From Chitinophaga caseinilytica (lineage in GTDB: Bacteria > Bacteroidota > Bacteroidia > Chitinophagales > Chitinophagaceae): a stretch of 64,000 nucleotides of DNA. Shown here in pieces: positions 17,784 through 27,559 of this stretch. How positions within the stretch are numbered: the first letter of the stretch is position 1; the number at the start of each line of letters is the position of its first letter. The stretch is taken from positions 6,307,001-6,371,000 of the forward strand of contig NZ_CP150096.1 in assembly GCF_038396765.1 (NCBI RefSeq). The letters are read 5' to 3'. The notes below the pieces were generated by a model that was not told the origin of the DNA, did not search any database, and saw only the letters and a program-made list of their open reading frames with translations. The translations under genes were made by a program, and so were the position numbers.

Positions 17784-18494
17784 ATGGGACGTATTTTTGA
17801 AGTAAGAAAAGCGACCATGTTCGCCCGTTGGGACCGCATGGCCAAACAATTTACCCGTATCGGCAAGGAAATCGCCATGGCGGTGAAACAAGGCGGTATG
17901 GACCCCGATAACAACCCTGCCCTCCGTCGATGCATCCAGAACGCCAAAGGCGTGAACATGCCGAAAGACCGTGTAGACGCCGCCATCAAGCGCGCGATGG
18001 GGAAAGACAAGACTGATTACGAAGAAGTTGTATACGAAGGATATGCCCCTCACGGCGTCGCCGTTATGGTAGACACCGCCACCGATAATACCACCCGTAC
18101 CGTTGCCAACGTGCGCATGCACTTCAACAAATGCGGCGGCAGCCTTGGGAACAGCGGTTCCGTAGGCTTCATGTTCAACCGCCTCGGTGAATTCAAGATC
18201 AAAAACGCCGGCCAGAACCTCGAAGACCTCGAACTGGAACTGATCGATTTCGGCCTGGAAGAAATCGGGGAAGACAGCGAAGGCAACATCATCGTTCGCG
18301 CCACCTTCACCGAATTCGGCAATATGTCGAAAGCGCTGGAAGAAAAAGGACTGGAAGTGATCGCCGCCGAATTGAAGCGCATCCCCGCCACCACAGTGGA
18401 ACTGAACGAGGAACAAGCCAAGGAAGTACTGGAGCTGATCGACCGCCTGGAACAGGACGACGACGTACAGCAGGTATTCCACAACCTGAGATAA
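17784..18494 (+). CDS. YebC/TACO1 family protein
   Basis: The 236-residue protein matches the family throughout: an N-terminal helical domain with [39 protein letters not shown], then [19 protein letters not shown] and the glycine-rich [14 protein letters not shown]. Bacterial YebC proteins are described both as transcription regulators and as translation factors that relieve ribosome pausing, like mitochondrial TACO1; sequence alone does not decide. Compared with Escherichia coli YebC, the N-terminus lacks the MAGHSKW start and begins MGRIFEV, as in other Bacteroidota. Confidence 0.9.
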   Translation: MGRIFEVRKATMFARWDRMAKQFTRIGKEIAMAVKQGGMDPDNNPALRRCIQNAKGVNMPKDRVDAAIKRAMGKDKTDYEEVVYEGYAPHGVAVMVDTATDNTTRTVANVRMHFNKCGGSLGNSGSVGFMFNRLGEFKIKNAGQNLEDLELELIDFGLEEIGEDSEGNIIVRATFTEFGNMSKALEEKGLEVIAAELKRIPATTVELNEEQAKEVLELIDRLEQDDDVQQVFHNLR

Positions 18495-18514
18495 TCGTAC
18501 CCACGAAATAACAA

Positions 18515-18545
18515 AAAGGCCCACCATCTGGCGGGCCTTTTTTAT
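18515..18545 (+). terminator. yebC terminator
   Basis: AAAGGCCC (18515-18522) pairs with GGGCCTTT (18533-18540), with a further T-run. Confidence 0.85.
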
Positions 18546-18684
18546 TATCCGGAAACGCCCGTCGGGAGGCGCTTATAGCTCGTTTCGAACGTATCACGGC
18601 TGCACAGCGGCCATGCGCATTTTTTCCAGTTAACCCGGATACTGTTATTGAAGCAGGAAATCCTAAGACAACTCCCCTTTTCAG

Positions 18685-19641
18685 CTATCCGCCGATTACA
18701 TTTTGCGGTGCCCCGTCCAGGAAAGCTTTTACATTCTCCACCACCTTGTTCATGAGGCGGGAACGCGCTTCGCGGGTGGCCCAGGCGATGTGCGGCGTAA
18801 CGTAGCAGTTGCGGGCCGTCAACAGCGGATTGTCTGCGGAAGGGGGCTCCACCGATAAAACATCCAGTCCTGCCCCGGCAATTACCCCGTTATTGAGCGC
18901 ATCGGCAAGTTCCGGCTCGTTGATGAGCGGCCCGCGGCTGGTATTGATCAACATGGCCGAGGGGCGCATCGTGGCCAGCAGCGCCGCATTCACGAAACCT
19001 TTGTTGGCCTCGTTGAGCGGACAATGCAGGGAAACGATGTCCGCTTCGCGGAAGCAGATTGCCTGGTCCAGGAAAGTGACACCTTCCATCCGGTCGCGCT
19101 CCGGGTGCTTATGGCTCACGATCACGCGCATCCCGAACGCCAGGGCGATACGCGCCACTGCCTGCCCGATCTGCCCGAAACCGATGATAGCCAGCGTTTT
19201 CCCGGATAGTTCGGTGAGGGGCATTTTCCAATAGCTGAAATCGGGACTGGCCGCCCAATCGCCGTTCCGGACGCTGCTCGCATGCAAACCCACGCCCTGG
19301 CAAAGTTCCAGGATGAGGGAAAAAGTAAGCTGGGCCACGGAAGCCGTGCTGTATGCGGGAACGTTGGAGACGACAATGCCTTTGGCGCGCGCTGCGGCAA
19401 CGTCTACCACATTATAGCCGGTGGCCATGACGCCGATGTAGCGAAGGGTTGGCAGCTGGTGGATGACGGACGCGGGGATGAGGGATTTATTGGTGAGGAG
19501 GATTTCCGCTCCGAGGGCGCGGGCCGCCACATCGGCGGGGGCCGTTCTGTCGTGGACGGTTACGGTGCCGAGGGATTCCAACGCATCCCACGACAGATCT
19601 CCGGGCTGTAAAGCATATCCATCCAGTACTACGATTTTCAT
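18685..19641 (-). CDS. D-2-hydroxyacid dehydrogenase (hydroxypyruvate/glycerate type)
   Basis: A 318-residue NAD(P)-dependent oxidoreductase. The Rossmann loop GFGQIGQAVA is near residue 150, and the family catalytic residues are visible: Arg in INTSRGPLINE, Glu in AGLDVLSVEPP and His in TPHIAWAT. The early segment IGVMATGYNVVDVAAARAKG also fits. The nearest named relatives are glycerate dehydrogenases, which reduce hydroxypyruvate to D-glycerate, but related enzymes use other 2-keto acids. It appears to stand alone, and a 0.8-kb gene-free stretch lies upstream of it. Confidence 0.88.
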   Translation of the reverse strand: MKIVVLDGYALQPGDLSWDALESLGTVTVHDRTAPADVAARALGAEILLTNKSLIPASVIHQLPTLRYIGVMATGYNVVDVAAARAKGIVVSNVPAYSTASVAQLTFSLILELCQGVGLHASSVRNGDWAASPDFSYWKMPLTELSGKTLAIIGFGQIGQAVARIALAFGMRVIVSHKHPERDRMEGVTFLDQAICFREADIVSLHCPLNEANKGFVNAALLATMRPSAMLINTSRGPLINEPELADALNNGVIAGAGLDVLSVEPPSADNPLLTARNCYVTPHIAWATREARSRLMNKVVENVKAFLDGAPQNVIGG

Positions 19642-20486
19642 ATGTGCCGGCTTTTTGATGAAGGACTAAAAATAGACAATTCCTCCATCGATCAAAAGCC
19701 TGCACGGCAATATGCCCCCTTGAAATAAAACCGTTGCGGCCAGGAATCTGAAGTGAATCCCACACCCAACCAGGAAAGACCGATCGCCCGCCGTTCAACG
19801 GGAGAGCACCGGCCCCTCACTGATAAAACCAACATGGAATGGATGTTCGACCTATGCAGACAACCGCAGGCAGATCAACATAACTATTGCGGCCAGGAAT
19901 CTGAAGGGAATCCCACATTCAACCAGGAAAGACCGATCTCCGCCGTTCAACGGAAGAGAACCGGTCCCTCATTGATAAAACCAACATGGAAAGTAGTTTC
20001 GACCTGGGCGGATAAATGCAGGTACATCAACATAACCGGGCAATTAAAAAATCCGCACAAATCAAGAAGGTGGTTAACAAACAACATCACCCTTTTATAA
20101 ATCATGGGAAACCCATAAAAAATCCTTGGTACAGGAACATTCCATTTGGGCTTGTATGAACAGCAGGCCTCGTGCGTGCATTCGCGCTGGAATGCATCTG
20201 TCGATCCCAATTCCCGTTGTGCCACTATCAACGGGCGCAACCGTCAGTATCCGGATCCGCAGGTACAATTTGTTCCATCGTACGGGCAGAAAAAATCCAG
20301 CTCCCGGCTCACCTGGCCTTGCAGCTTACCTCATGCGAAAACTCATACTTAACAGGGAAAAAATTCGCATGGGAAGCGAAGCCTCATGTCAACCAGTCCA
20401 TCATTTAAAAGGAGAAAAACGAGATCGTACAGCTGTGACGAAATTCACGCATCATCGCAACAGCGTCACTTTATGGAATTGATTGT
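19642..20486. other. Gene-free stretch containing a tandem repeat
   Basis: Open frames here are short, on both strands, and have no recognisable motif or sensible composition. Apart from the 153-bp tandem repeat (19734-20036) I see no promoter, terminator or RNA gene that I can support. It could hold decayed sequence. Confidence 0.4.
19734..20036. repeat. Two tandem copies of a ~150-bp element
   Basis: Copy 1 (19734-19886) and copy 2 (19887-20036) share long matching blocks: TTGCGGCCAGGAATCTGAAG, GGAAAGACCGATC, CCGTTCAACGG, CCCTCA.TGATAAAACCAACA and ACATCAACATAAC-like ends. Differences are scattered substitutions and small indels, so the duplication is not brand new. Neither copy holds a long open frame. 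Confidence 0.75.
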
Positions 20487-20705
20487 TCAATTTGTCGACC
20501 ACGAAATTTCCATAGATCGACCGGTAAGTACCATAACAAAGTTTCCCCCTACTTCCATATTATGTTCCTTACCCAGCGGGTGAAGCCCCTCTATCAGCCC
20601 CACGAACCGCATTCTTTGCAATTGGCCACCACAGCGGCATTTGATTTCAGAAAGCCTCTTGTGAGAGTGTACGATCGTACTGCATCTGATACATCTTGCT
20701 TCCAT
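20487..20705 (-). CDS. Possible 72-residue zinc-ribbon protein
   Basis: The frame from ATG 20705 encodes a small protein beginning EARCIRCSTIVHSHKRL and continuing EIKCRCGGQLQRM. Cysteine pairs CxxC and CxC, 14-15 residues apart, look like a zinc ribbon or knuckle. The rest has a plausible globular mix (GLIEGLHPLGKEHNMEVGG). No family is recognised. It stands alone in a gene-poor region, and the only support is the paired cysteines and open frame. Confidence 0.4.
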   Translation of the reverse strand: MEARCIRCSTIVHSHKRLSEIKCRCGGQLQRMRFVGLIEGLHPLGKEHNMEVGGNFVMVLTGRSMEISWSTN

Positions 20706-21204
20706 AATTCAGTTACGTTTTAATAAATTTTGGTTGTTGTCCCCTAACGCATGGATAGATGTTCTTTTGATATAAAGAGGTTAACAAAGCGCACACGCGT
20801 TTGTATAGACTAAAGAGGAGAAAAATGTAGCAGAGGGTTAAAAAAAGAGAAAACCTGCACCTGTTTTTTCCGGGTGGTTAATCCGGCGATCATAGGAAAT
20901 GGTTAAAAATCTTTTAAAAAACCAGGCCAGGTCCGCACAGAAAAATTCAGAGGATATGGGTAAACAATCTTTTCGATCTGGCGCCTGGGTAACCCCACTG
21001 GAATGAAAACTGAAAGAAGGCCGCCCCTTTCAGAACGGCCCCCGTTTTCAGCCTATTTGAACCGTCTAAGCAATTTTCATTTTGATTATGCCTGCAATTT
21101 ATCTCATTCCATTAACCAATGAATAGCAACGGGAGAATGAACAGACAATGAACATTACGAAAGACAATGAACATACAATTGGCTGATAATAAATATGTTA
21201 TAGA
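20706..21204. other. Non-coding spacer with a compact folded element
   Basis: No gene was seen. At 21004-21050 several complementary segments occur in interleaved order: TGAAAAC with GTTTTCA (outer), CTGAAAG (21010-21016) with CTTTCAG (21027-21033), and GGCCG (21019-21023) with CGGCC (21036-21040). The last two cross, so they could form a pseudoknot or two alternative hairpins. Confidence 0.4.
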
Positions 21205-21549
21205 TTAAAATGAATAACTTTTCTTGAAGAGCAACCACTGTGCTTGCGCCACCGCAGGGTTCCTGGGGTCACTGTTAACAATCAATAAATAACCCGCCAA
21301 CCGGCTCAACTGCCAGTCTTCCGACATTTCCCCGCCCTGCCAGCAATAAATCCGCCGGAAATTCAACGTCACCGGCATCCGCAACGCCGCACAGGCCTGC
21401 ATCGCACGTTCCAGCGCCATCCGCAGCCCCTCCCGCGTATACCCCAGCATCTCCAGCAACTCGCTCGCATAAAAATCAGGCACCGCCTCCGACTCCGCCC
21501 GGTGCTGCTGCTCGAGGATTTCTTCCAGGTAATCGATCGTTTGTAACAT
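21205..21549 (-). CDS. DinD-like (BRO-N-like) short protein
   Basis: A 114-residue product. The parts DFYASELLEMLGY, then ALERAMQACAALRMPV, then DWQLSRLAGYLLIVNSDPRNPAVAQAQWLLF, follow the layout of the N-terminal domain of DNA-damage-inducible protein D and related antirepressor-like proteins. In those the last segment reads like SRYACYLIVQNADPxKPxVAxAQxYFA. Full DinD proteins are more than twice as long, so this is a domain-only or shortened form. It starts 20 bases after the dnaJ-like gene on the same strand and is probably cotranscribed. A chaperone-modulator role, as for CbpM, is suggested only by position. Confidence 0.6.
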   Translation of the reverse strand: MLQTIDYLEEILEQQHRAESEAVPDFYASELLEMLGYTREGLRMALERAMQACAALRMPVTLNFRRIYCWQGGEMSEDWQLSRLAGYLLIVNSDPRNPAVAQAQWLLFKKSYSF

Positions 21550-21569
21550 AAGCTTCCATTTTTCGTGAT

Positions 21570-22502
21570 TTACTGATCCCGGTTCGCCAATTTCCGGAAC
21601 ATCGCCTTCTCTTCATCCGTAAGATTTTGCGGCACCGTGATCCTGATCCGCACATAAAAATCCCCCGGCTCCCCATTCCCTCCTTCCGCAACAGGCATCC
21701 CCTTCCCTTTCAACCTGAACATCCGCCCGCTATCCGTCCCCTCCGGGATCGTCAACTGCAACGCACTTCCCGGCACCGGCACCTGCACCTTCCCGCCCAA
21801 AATCGCCGTATACACGTCCACCGGCACTTCCAGGTACACATCCTTCCCCTTCAACTCAAATCCCGCTCCGGGCACAACACTCACCTCTATCAACAAATCT
21901 CCCGCCTCACCTCCGTTCAAACCCGGACTCCCCTTGCCTTTCAGCCGCAACACCTGTCCATCCGCCGTACCCTTCTTTATCTTCAGATTCAACTTTTGCC
22001 CGTTCACATTGATCTGCCGCGTAGCGCCCGTGTAGACGTCTTCGATACTCACGTCCATCGTAGCATGCAAATCCCCGCCACGCCGCGTGCGCGAACGCCC
22101 CTGCTGCGCGCGGCTGCGGAACCCGCCGCCGAACAGGTGCTCGAAGAAATCGGAAAACTGCCCGCCTTCCCCGAACATATCCTCAGCGTTGTACTGCTGT
22201 CCGCCGCCCTGCTGCTGCTGCTGCGCCCGCCAGCGGTTCCAATCGAAATCGCCCTGCTGCGCGCCGGCCTGTTCATAATACTTCCAGTTCTCGCCGAACT
22301 CGTCGTACTTTTTCCGCTTCTCCGCGTCGCCCAACACTTCATATGCCTCGTTCAATTCCTTGAACTTCTCTTCCGCGAGCTTGTCGTCGGGATTTTTGTC
22401 CGGATGATACTTGACCGCCAGTTTGCGATAAGCCTTCTTGATCTCGTCGGCACTCGCCTTTTTATCTACGCCCAGTATCTTGTAATAATCTTTATAGTCC
22501 AT
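21570..22502 (-). CDS. cbpA: DnaJ/CbpA-type co-chaperone
   Basis: The start at 22502 gives [12 protein letters not shown], the canonical J-domain start. The J-domain (about residues 4-70) contains HPD in [11 protein letters not shown] Gln/Gly-rich linker follows, then two C-terminal substrate-binding beta domains ([39 protein letters not shown]). There is no CxxCxGxG zinc region, so this is the type II (CbpA) form, 310 residues. It would stimulate DnaK ATPase and deliver substrates. The small DinD-like gene follows in the same transcript. Confidence 0.9.
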   Translation of the reverse strand: MDYKDYYKILGVDKKASADEIKKAYRKLAVKYHPDKNPDDKLAEEKFKELNEAYEVLGDAEKRKKYDEFGENWKYYEQAGAQQGDFDWNRWRAQQQQQGGGQQYNAEDMFGEGGQFSDFFEHLFGGGFRSRAQQGRSRTRRGGDLHATMDVSIEDVYTGATRQINVNGQKLNLKIKKGTADGQVLRLKGKGSPGLNGGEAGDLLIEVSVVPGAGFELKGKDVYLEVPVDVYTAILGGKVQVPVPGSALQLTIPEGTDSGRMFRLKGKGMPVAEGGNGEPGDFYVRIRITVPQNLTDEEKAMFRKLANRDQ

Positions 22503-22553
22503 ATTTCCAGTATAACAATTTGTGCGCCGGCCTTGTTTGGCCCCGCTGTCCAT

Positions 22554-22584
22554 AAAAAATGCCCCCTGCGCATACAGGGGGCAC
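22554..22584 (-). terminator. Terminator of the 2-oxo acid dehydrogenase E1 gene
   Basis: TGCCCCCTG (22560-22568) pairs with CAGGGGGCA (22575-22583), and on the minus strand six Ts follow (A-run 22554-22559). Confidence 0.85.
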
Positions 22585-22614
22585 GTACCTTCACGGCATA
22601 TCGTTGCAGGTCCG

Positions 22615-25014
22615 TTATTCCCTGATCATTTCCATAACTACTTTCACCACATCTTCCACGTTGGGCTTGGAGAAGTAATCGCCGTCGGAACCGTAAGCCG
22701 GGCGGTGCGCCTGGGCAGACAGGGTGCGGGGCGCCACGTCGAGCCAACGGTAACCGCCCTGCAGCTCCATCACTTGCTGGAACATGTAAGCGGTGCCGCC
22801 GCCGGGAACGTCTTCGTCCACGAAAAGGATGCGGTTGGTCTTTTTCAGCGAATCCAGGATGGAGTGGCTGGTATCGAAAGGCAGGAGCGTTTGCACATCG
22901 ATCAGTTCGCAGGAAACACCAAGCCCGGAAAGGGTTTGGATGGCTTCCTCGATGATGCGCAGCGTGCTGCCGTAAGAAACGATGGTAATGTCGGTACCCT
23001 CATGCAGGATTTCCGGAACGCCCATGGGCACCGTGAAATCTACGAGGTTCTCCGGCATGCGCTCTTTCAGGCGGTAACCGTTGAGCGATTCGATGACGAT
23101 CCCCGGTTCGTGGGCGCGGAGGAGCGTGTTGTACATCCCTGCCGCCTGCACCATGTTGCGGGGCACGCACACGTAGAAACCGCGCAGGGAGTTGATGATC
23201 ATTCCCATGGGGCTGCCCGAGTGCCAGATCCCTTCCAGCCGGTGGCCGCGGGTGCGGACGATGATGGGACAGAACTGCGTGCCGCGGGTGCGGTATTGCA
23301 GGGAAGCCACATCGTCGCTCAGGGGCTGGAGGCCGTACAGCAGGTAATCCAGGTACTGGATTTCCGCGATGGGCCGCAGGCCGCGAAGCGCCATCCCGAT
23401 CCCCTGGCCCATGATGGTCAGTTCGCGGATGCCGGTATCGGAAATGCGGACTTTGCCGTGTTTGGCCTGGAGGCCGGCGAAGCCCTGGTTCACGTCGCCG
23501 ATCTTGCCCACATCTTCGCCGAAAGCGAATACCAGCGGGTTGTCGGTGAACAGTTGATCGAAGTATTTATTCAGCACTTCGTAGCCGTTGAGCACGGGAG
23601 CGTCTGCCGCGTATTCGGCCGGCACTTCCGGCACGTTGAGCGCCGAATTGGCGCCGGTGGCGTACAGGAGGCTGTTGTAATTTTCTTTTTCGGTGACGAG
23701 CTGGTTGTCGTAAAACAGCTGCAGATCGTTCAATACCGGCGAAAAATCGCGCGGGTAGCGGAACAGGATATGTGCAGCGGATTTGAGGATATCGCGGCGA
23801 AGGGGCTCCCGGTTGGCGGCCAGCTCCTGGATGGTATGTTGTACCAGTTCCGTTTCCACCCGGCCTTCCTCGACGAGGTTCTTGAGGATGGCGGTCAGGC
23901 CCTGCACCTGGCCCCGGATGGGCGCGATGTATTTTTCCCAGGCGCGTTTGCGGCCTTCGTGGGCGAGCACTTTGGCTTCGGCTTCCACTTCCTGGAGGGC
24001 GCCTTCGTCGGCCAGGGCGTTCACGACGATCCACTGGCGCATTTTGCTGTTGCAGTCGAATTCCTTTTCCCAGGCCAGGCGTTCCTTGCTTTTGTACCGC
24101 TCGTGCGAGCCGGAAGTGGAGTGCCCCTGGGGCTGGGTGATCTCTTCTACGTGGAAGAGCACGGGCACGTGGGTTTCACGGGCTTTGCGGATCCCTTCCT
24201 CGAACACTTCGCAAAGGCCGGCGTAATCCCATCCTTTTACATTATATATCTCCAGCCCGTTGGTCTGCTCCCCTTTCCGGAAGCCTTCCAGCGCGGCGCT
24301 GATAGAACCTTTTGTAGTTTGATACTTGCGGGGAACGGAAATACCATATCCATCGTCCCACACAAAAATGCAAAGCGGCACCTGCAACACGCCGGCGGCA
24401 TTCACGGTTTCCCAGAAATGGCCCTCGCTCGTAGATGCGTCGCCGATAGTGGCGAAGCAAACTTCGTTGCCCTGGTGGGAAAGGTGCGTCAGCCCCTCCA
24501 GCTCCGGCACTTCGCGGAACAGCTTGGAAGCATAGGCCAGGCCCAGCGCACGCGGCATCTGTGCGGCAGTGGGCGCCATGTCTGCGGCGGTGTTCTTCTG
24601 CGCGGTGAGCGGCAGCCAGTTACCGTCCATATCGATATTGGGAGTGGCGAAATGCGAATTCATCTGGCGACCGGCGGAAAAAGGATCGTTCGCCAGGTCC
24701 GGATCTGCATACAGCTGGGAGAAAAACTGCTCTACATTGGCCACGCCCGTTGCGAAAGCCCACGTCTGATCGCGGTAATAGCCCGAACGGAAATCGCCCG
24801 GTTTGAAATATTTGGACATCGCGATCTGCGCCACTTCCTTGCCATCGCCAAATATCCCGAATTTGGCCTTGCCGGTCAATACTTCCCGGCGGCCCAGCAG
24901 GCTTACTTCCCTGCTGATGCAGGCCAGCCTGTAATCATTCAAAACTTCCCTGCGGAACTCCTCAAATGACAACTGGCTTTGCATATTCATAGCTAATTCG
25001 TTGTTTTCGATCAT
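22615..25014 (-). CDS. 2-oxo acid dehydrogenase E1, fused alpha and beta subunits
   Basis: A 799-residue thiamine-diphosphate enzyme. The alpha part (about 1-400) has the ThDP region [15 protein letters not shown] with [23 protein letters not shown] and the phosphorylation-loop-like [13 protein letters not shown]. The beta part (about 450-799) has [36 protein letters not shown] and [18 protein letters not shown]. Fusion of E1 alpha and beta is common in Bacteroidota. It decarboxylates a 2-oxo acid (branched-chain or pyruvate) and passes the acyl group to an E2 lipoyl protein not in this window. ATG 25014 is chosen because it follows a good promoter. Confidence 0.9.
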   Translation of the reverse strand: MIENNELAMNMQSQLSFEEFRREVLNDYRLACISREVSLLGRREVLTGKAKFGIFGDGKEVAQIAMSKYFKPGDFRSGYYRDQTWAFATGVANVEQFFSQLYADPDLANDPFSAGRQMNSHFATPNIDMDGNWLPLTAQKNTAADMAPTAAQMPRALGLAYASKLFREVPELEGLTHLSHQGNEVCFATIGDASTSEGHFWETVNAAGVLQVPLCIFVWDDGYGISVPRKYQTTKGSISAALEGFRKGEQTNGLEIYNVKGWDYAGLCEVFEEGIRKARETHVPVLFHVEEITQPQGHSTSGSHERYKSKERLAWEKEFDCNSKMRQWIVVNALADEGALQEVEAEAKVLAHEGRKRAWEKYIAPIRGQVQGLTAILKNLVEEGRVETELVQHTIQELAANREPLRRDILKSAAHILFRYPRDFSPVLNDLQLFYDNQLVTEKENYNSLLYATGANSALNVPEVPAEYAADAPVLNGYEVLNKYFDQLFTDNPLVFAFGEDVGKIGDVNQGFAGLQAKHGKVRISDTGIRELTIMGQGIGMALRGLRPIAEIQYLDYLLYGLQPLSDDVASLQYRTRGTQFCPIIVRTRGHRLEGIWHSGSPMGMIINSLRGFYVCVPRNMVQAAGMYNTLLRAHEPGIVIESLNGYRLKERMPENLVDFTVPMGVPEILHEGTDITIVSYGSTLRIIEEAIQTLSGLGVSCELIDVQTLLPFDTSHSILDSLKKTNRILFVDEDVPGGGTAYMFQQVMELQGGYRWLDVAPRTLSAQAHRPAYGSDGDYFSKPNVEDVVKVVMEMIRE

Positions 25015-25032
25015 GCCATCCTTGTTAAAGCA

Positions 25033-25063
25033 CAAATGTAGGGGAAATTGATGAATGGGTAAA
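25033..25063 (-). promoter_or_regulatory. Promoter of the E1 gene
   Basis: On the minus strand TTTA (25060-25063) and TACATTTG (25033-25040) are 19 bases apart, matching the TTTG-N19-TAnnTTTG pattern with one change. Confidence 0.7.
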
Positions 25064-25207
25064 TGCCCGCACTCATCCCGTAAAAATTAAATTTTTAAGA
25101 AATTTTTAATATCTTGATATGCACGGTTCAGTTTTTGGCCGTAAATTTGAATTGGAAACTGGTAGAAACGTAAATGTTTAACCAATCGACTAAAAACCAA
25201 TATTATC

Positions 25208-25612
25208 ATGAAAAAATTCGTTGTATCCCTATTTGCAACTTTACTGGTTACCACTTCACTGTGGGCGCAGGCACAGAACGGCGGCGGAACGACTAATGCA
25301 GTAGACGCCAAGCTCAAATTCAAGAAAGAAACAGTTGATTTCGGTAAAACCAAGCTCAACAAACCCGTAACCGTTACTTTCGAATTCACCAACGTCTCCA
25401 AAGAGCCCGTGCTGATCGAAGCTGCCAAACCCAGCTGCGGTTGCACCACCCCGAAATGGACGGCAGAGCCCATCCTTCCCGGAAAGGCAGGTACCATCAC
25501 GGCCACCTACAGCGCGAATGCGGTAGGCAAACCGATGAAAACCATCTACCTGAAGTTAAAGGGAGTTGACCAGGAGAAGGAACTATTCCTCACAGGAACG
25601 GTTGAAAACTAA
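25208..25612 (+). CDS. DUF1573 domain exported protein
   Basis: A 134-residue protein with a signal peptide (KKFVVSLFATLLVTTSLWAQ) and one immunoglobulin-like DUF1573 domain. It shows the family pattern: DFGKTKLNKPVTVTFEFTN, the conserved PSCGCTTPKW and a final GTVEN. Function of the family is unknown; it is common in the Bacteroidota envelope, often as accessory or lipoprotein-like proteins. Downstream is a strong terminator, so it is a single-gene unit. TAAATTTG at 25142-25149 could be its -7 element. Confidence 0.88.
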   Translation: MKKFVVSLFATLLVTTSLWAQAQNGGGTTNAVDAKLKFKKETVDFGKTKLNKPVTVTFEFTNVSKEPVLIEAAKPSCGCTTPKWTAEPILPGKAGTITATYSANAVGKPMKTIYLKLKGVDQEKELFLTGTVEN

Positions 25613-25633
25613 AAAAAGCAACAGCAAATAGCA

Positions 25634-25667
25634 ATGCCTCCCGGACAACCGGGGGGCATTTTTGTTT
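25634..25667 (+). terminator. DUF1573 gene terminator
   Basis: ATGCCTCCCGG (25634-25644) pairs with CCGGGGGGCAT (25649-25659) and is followed by TTTTTG. Confidence 0.85.
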
Positions 25668-25726
25668 AATATCGTCCATAACATAGCGAGTTGCCTTACC
25701 TTTGCCTCGCTAAAAACCAACACCAA

Positions 25727-26920
25727 ATGCCGAACATCAGTCAGCGCGGCCAGATCATGCCGCCCTCTCCGATCCGAAAACTGGTACCGTTCGCGGAAGC
25801 AGCTAAAAAGAAAGGAGTTACGGTTTATCATCTCAACATCGGGCAACCCGATATCGAAACGCCGCAACCCGTGCTCGACGCGGTGCGCAATTCCCATTTC
25901 AAAGTCCTGGAATACAGCCACAGCGCAGGCAACGAATCTTACCGCCGCAAACTCACCACTTATTACGACCGTTTCGGCATCCAGGTGGATTACAACCAGA
26001 TCATCGTGACCACCGGCGGCTCCGAAGCCATTATCTTCGGTTTCATGGCCTGCCTCGACCCGGGCGATGAAGTGATCATCCCCGAGCCCTTCTACGCCAA
26101 TTACAACGGCTTCGCCGTGGAAGCGGAAGTGAAAGTGGTGCCCGTGACCTCCGGTATCGAATCCGGATTCGCCCTGCCGCCGATCGCCGACTTCGAAAAG
26201 AAGATCACGCCCAAAACCAAAGCCATCCTCATCTGCAATCCCAACAACCCGACCGGTTACCTCTACAGCCCCGAGGAACTGAACGTGCTGCGGGATATCT
26301 GCAAAAAACATAACCTCTTCCTCTTCTCCGACGAAGCGTACCGCGAGTTCGCGTACGACGGCACCACCCTGTCTGCCCTGCAGCTGGAAGGCCTGGAAGA
26401 CAATGTGGTGGTGTTCGACACCATTTCCAAGCGCTACAGCGCCTGTGGCGGCCGTATCGGCGCCCTGGTGACCCGCAACAAAACGCTGCTGGATTCGGTG
26501 ATGAAGTTCGCCCAGGCCCGCCTGAGCCCGCCGAGCTTCGCGCAGATCGCCGCGGAAGCTGCCGTAGACCTGCCGGAAGACTATTTCGACGGCATCAAGG
26601 CGGAATACAAGAGCCGCCGCGACCTGCTGGTGAAGCGCCTCAACGGCATTCCCGGGGTGTTCTGCCCCAATCCGGGCGGAGCGTTTTATGCCATGGCGAA
26701 GCTCCCGATCGACGATGCGGACAAATTCTGCCAATGGCTGCTGGAAGATTTCAGTGTTGATCAGCAAACGGTGATGCTGTCTCCCGGCACGGGCTTCTAC
26801 GCCACTCCGGGCCTTGGCAAGCAGGAAGTGCGCCTGGCGTACGTCTTGAACCTGGAAGCGATCGATAAGGCCATGACGGCACTGACAAAAGCGTTGGAGG
26901 TGTATCCCGGCCGCCGCTAA
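25727..26920 (+). CDS. Class I/II pyridoxal-phosphate aminotransferase (aspartate aminotransferase-like)
   Basis: A 397-residue PLP enzyme of fold type I. The visible core motifs are NIGQPDIETP near the start, TTGGSEAIIFGFMA, ICNPNNPTGYLYS, the FSDEAYREFAYDG segment, SKRYSACGGRIGALV containing the PLP lysine, and GAFYAMAKLPI near the end. It would transfer the amino group between amino acids and 2-oxo acids; the exact donor is not fixed by sequence. ATG 25727 is used because an upstream TTG start would lie in the promoter region (TACCTTTG at 25696-25703). Confidence 0.88.
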   Translation: MPNISQRGQIMPPSPIRKLVPFAEAAKKKGVTVYHLNIGQPDIETPQPVLDAVRNSHFKVLEYSHSAGNESYRRKLTTYYDRFGIQVDYNQIIVTTGGSEAIIFGFMACLDPGDEVIIPEPFYANYNGFAVEAEVKVVPVTSGIESGFALPPIADFEKKITPKTKAILICNPNNPTGYLYSPEELNVLRDICKKHNLFLFSDEAYREFAYDGTTLSALQLEGLEDNVVVFDTISKRYSACGGRIGALVTRNKTLLDSVMKFAQARLSPPSFAQIAAEAAVDLPEDYFDGIKAEYKSRRDLLVKRLNGIPGVFCPNPGGAFYAMAKLPIDDADKFCQWLLEDFSVDQQTVMLSPGTGFYATPGLGKQEVRLAYVLNLEAIDKAMTALTKALEVYPGRR

Positions 26921-27333
26921 ACTGTCAGCATATCCTGTCAGTATGAGTTAAAAAAGTATTAAATCTGAAAAACTGACAAAAATCATGTTTTTGCGATCGA
27001 TTGGCTGGAAAGCTTGGCAACAGCAAGATTTTACATTATAAATAATTCTATATAACATTTTTCAGACGATAAATAGAAATTTTAACGGTTCGATGTTTTG
27101 AAATTTGATTTTTATGCCTACATTTACTGTGTAATCAGGACGCAAAGGTGCAAATAGATCAAATAACAAAATTCGATATACATGTTAGGCAAATTTCTAA
27201 ACCTGCTTTGCAAAAAATTAACTTGTATAATTTTGACAAATGGGAAAATGGCCCGACCTTTGCATTATCAACATTATGTAAAAAATCGGCGACTAACTAA
27301 AACGTTTTAGCCAAACAACATATTTTTGTATCA
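26921..27333. other. Non-coding, AT-rich spacer with a promoter-like pair
   Basis: No gene was seen. TTTG (27207-27210) and TAATTTTG (27228-27235) are 17 bases apart and could start a transcript running through the first small RNA candidate. CTGTCAG occurs twice close together near 26923-26941. Confidence 0.45.
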
Positions 27334-27394
27334 GTTTTTCATAACGTGGAATTTATAAAGGCAAACGGCTCTGTTCACAGAGCCGTATTTTTTT
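27334..27394 (+). ncRNA. Candidate small RNA, copy 1
   Basis: A -7-like TATTTTTG (27321-27328) precedes a conserved leader (TTTTCATAACGTGGAATTT). A terminator hairpin follows: ACGGCTCTG (27365-27373) with CAGAGCCGT (27378-27386), loop TTCA, then seven Ts (27388-27394). The same layout recurs about 226 bases downstream. The leader is nearly identical and the stem has compensatory changes, which argues for a selected RNA structure. Predicted length is about 60 nucleotides; no coding frame was seen. Not matched to a known family. Confidence 0.6.
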
Positions 27395-27559
27395 CCCGTA
27401 TAATTTCAGCCGCCTCCAACCGATTGCATTTTGAAATCCTCTATTTCAAGAAAACTTAGCCCCTTTTTAAATCTTCATCTCGCCGAATTTTTCCTATTAT
27501 TGTCATGTAATGAAAAGACAAGGTAGGGTATCGTGCTTTACCGCATGGTACCTTTCGCT

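Noticed and set aside
18560..18640. A possible tRNA-like segment (GTTTCGAACG) after yebC
   Set aside because: No acceptor or anticodon stem could be built around it.
20126..20482. A 118-residue plus-strand frame in the gene-poor region
   Set aside because: Arg/Pro/Ser mix without pattern, no homology I can recall and no promoter.
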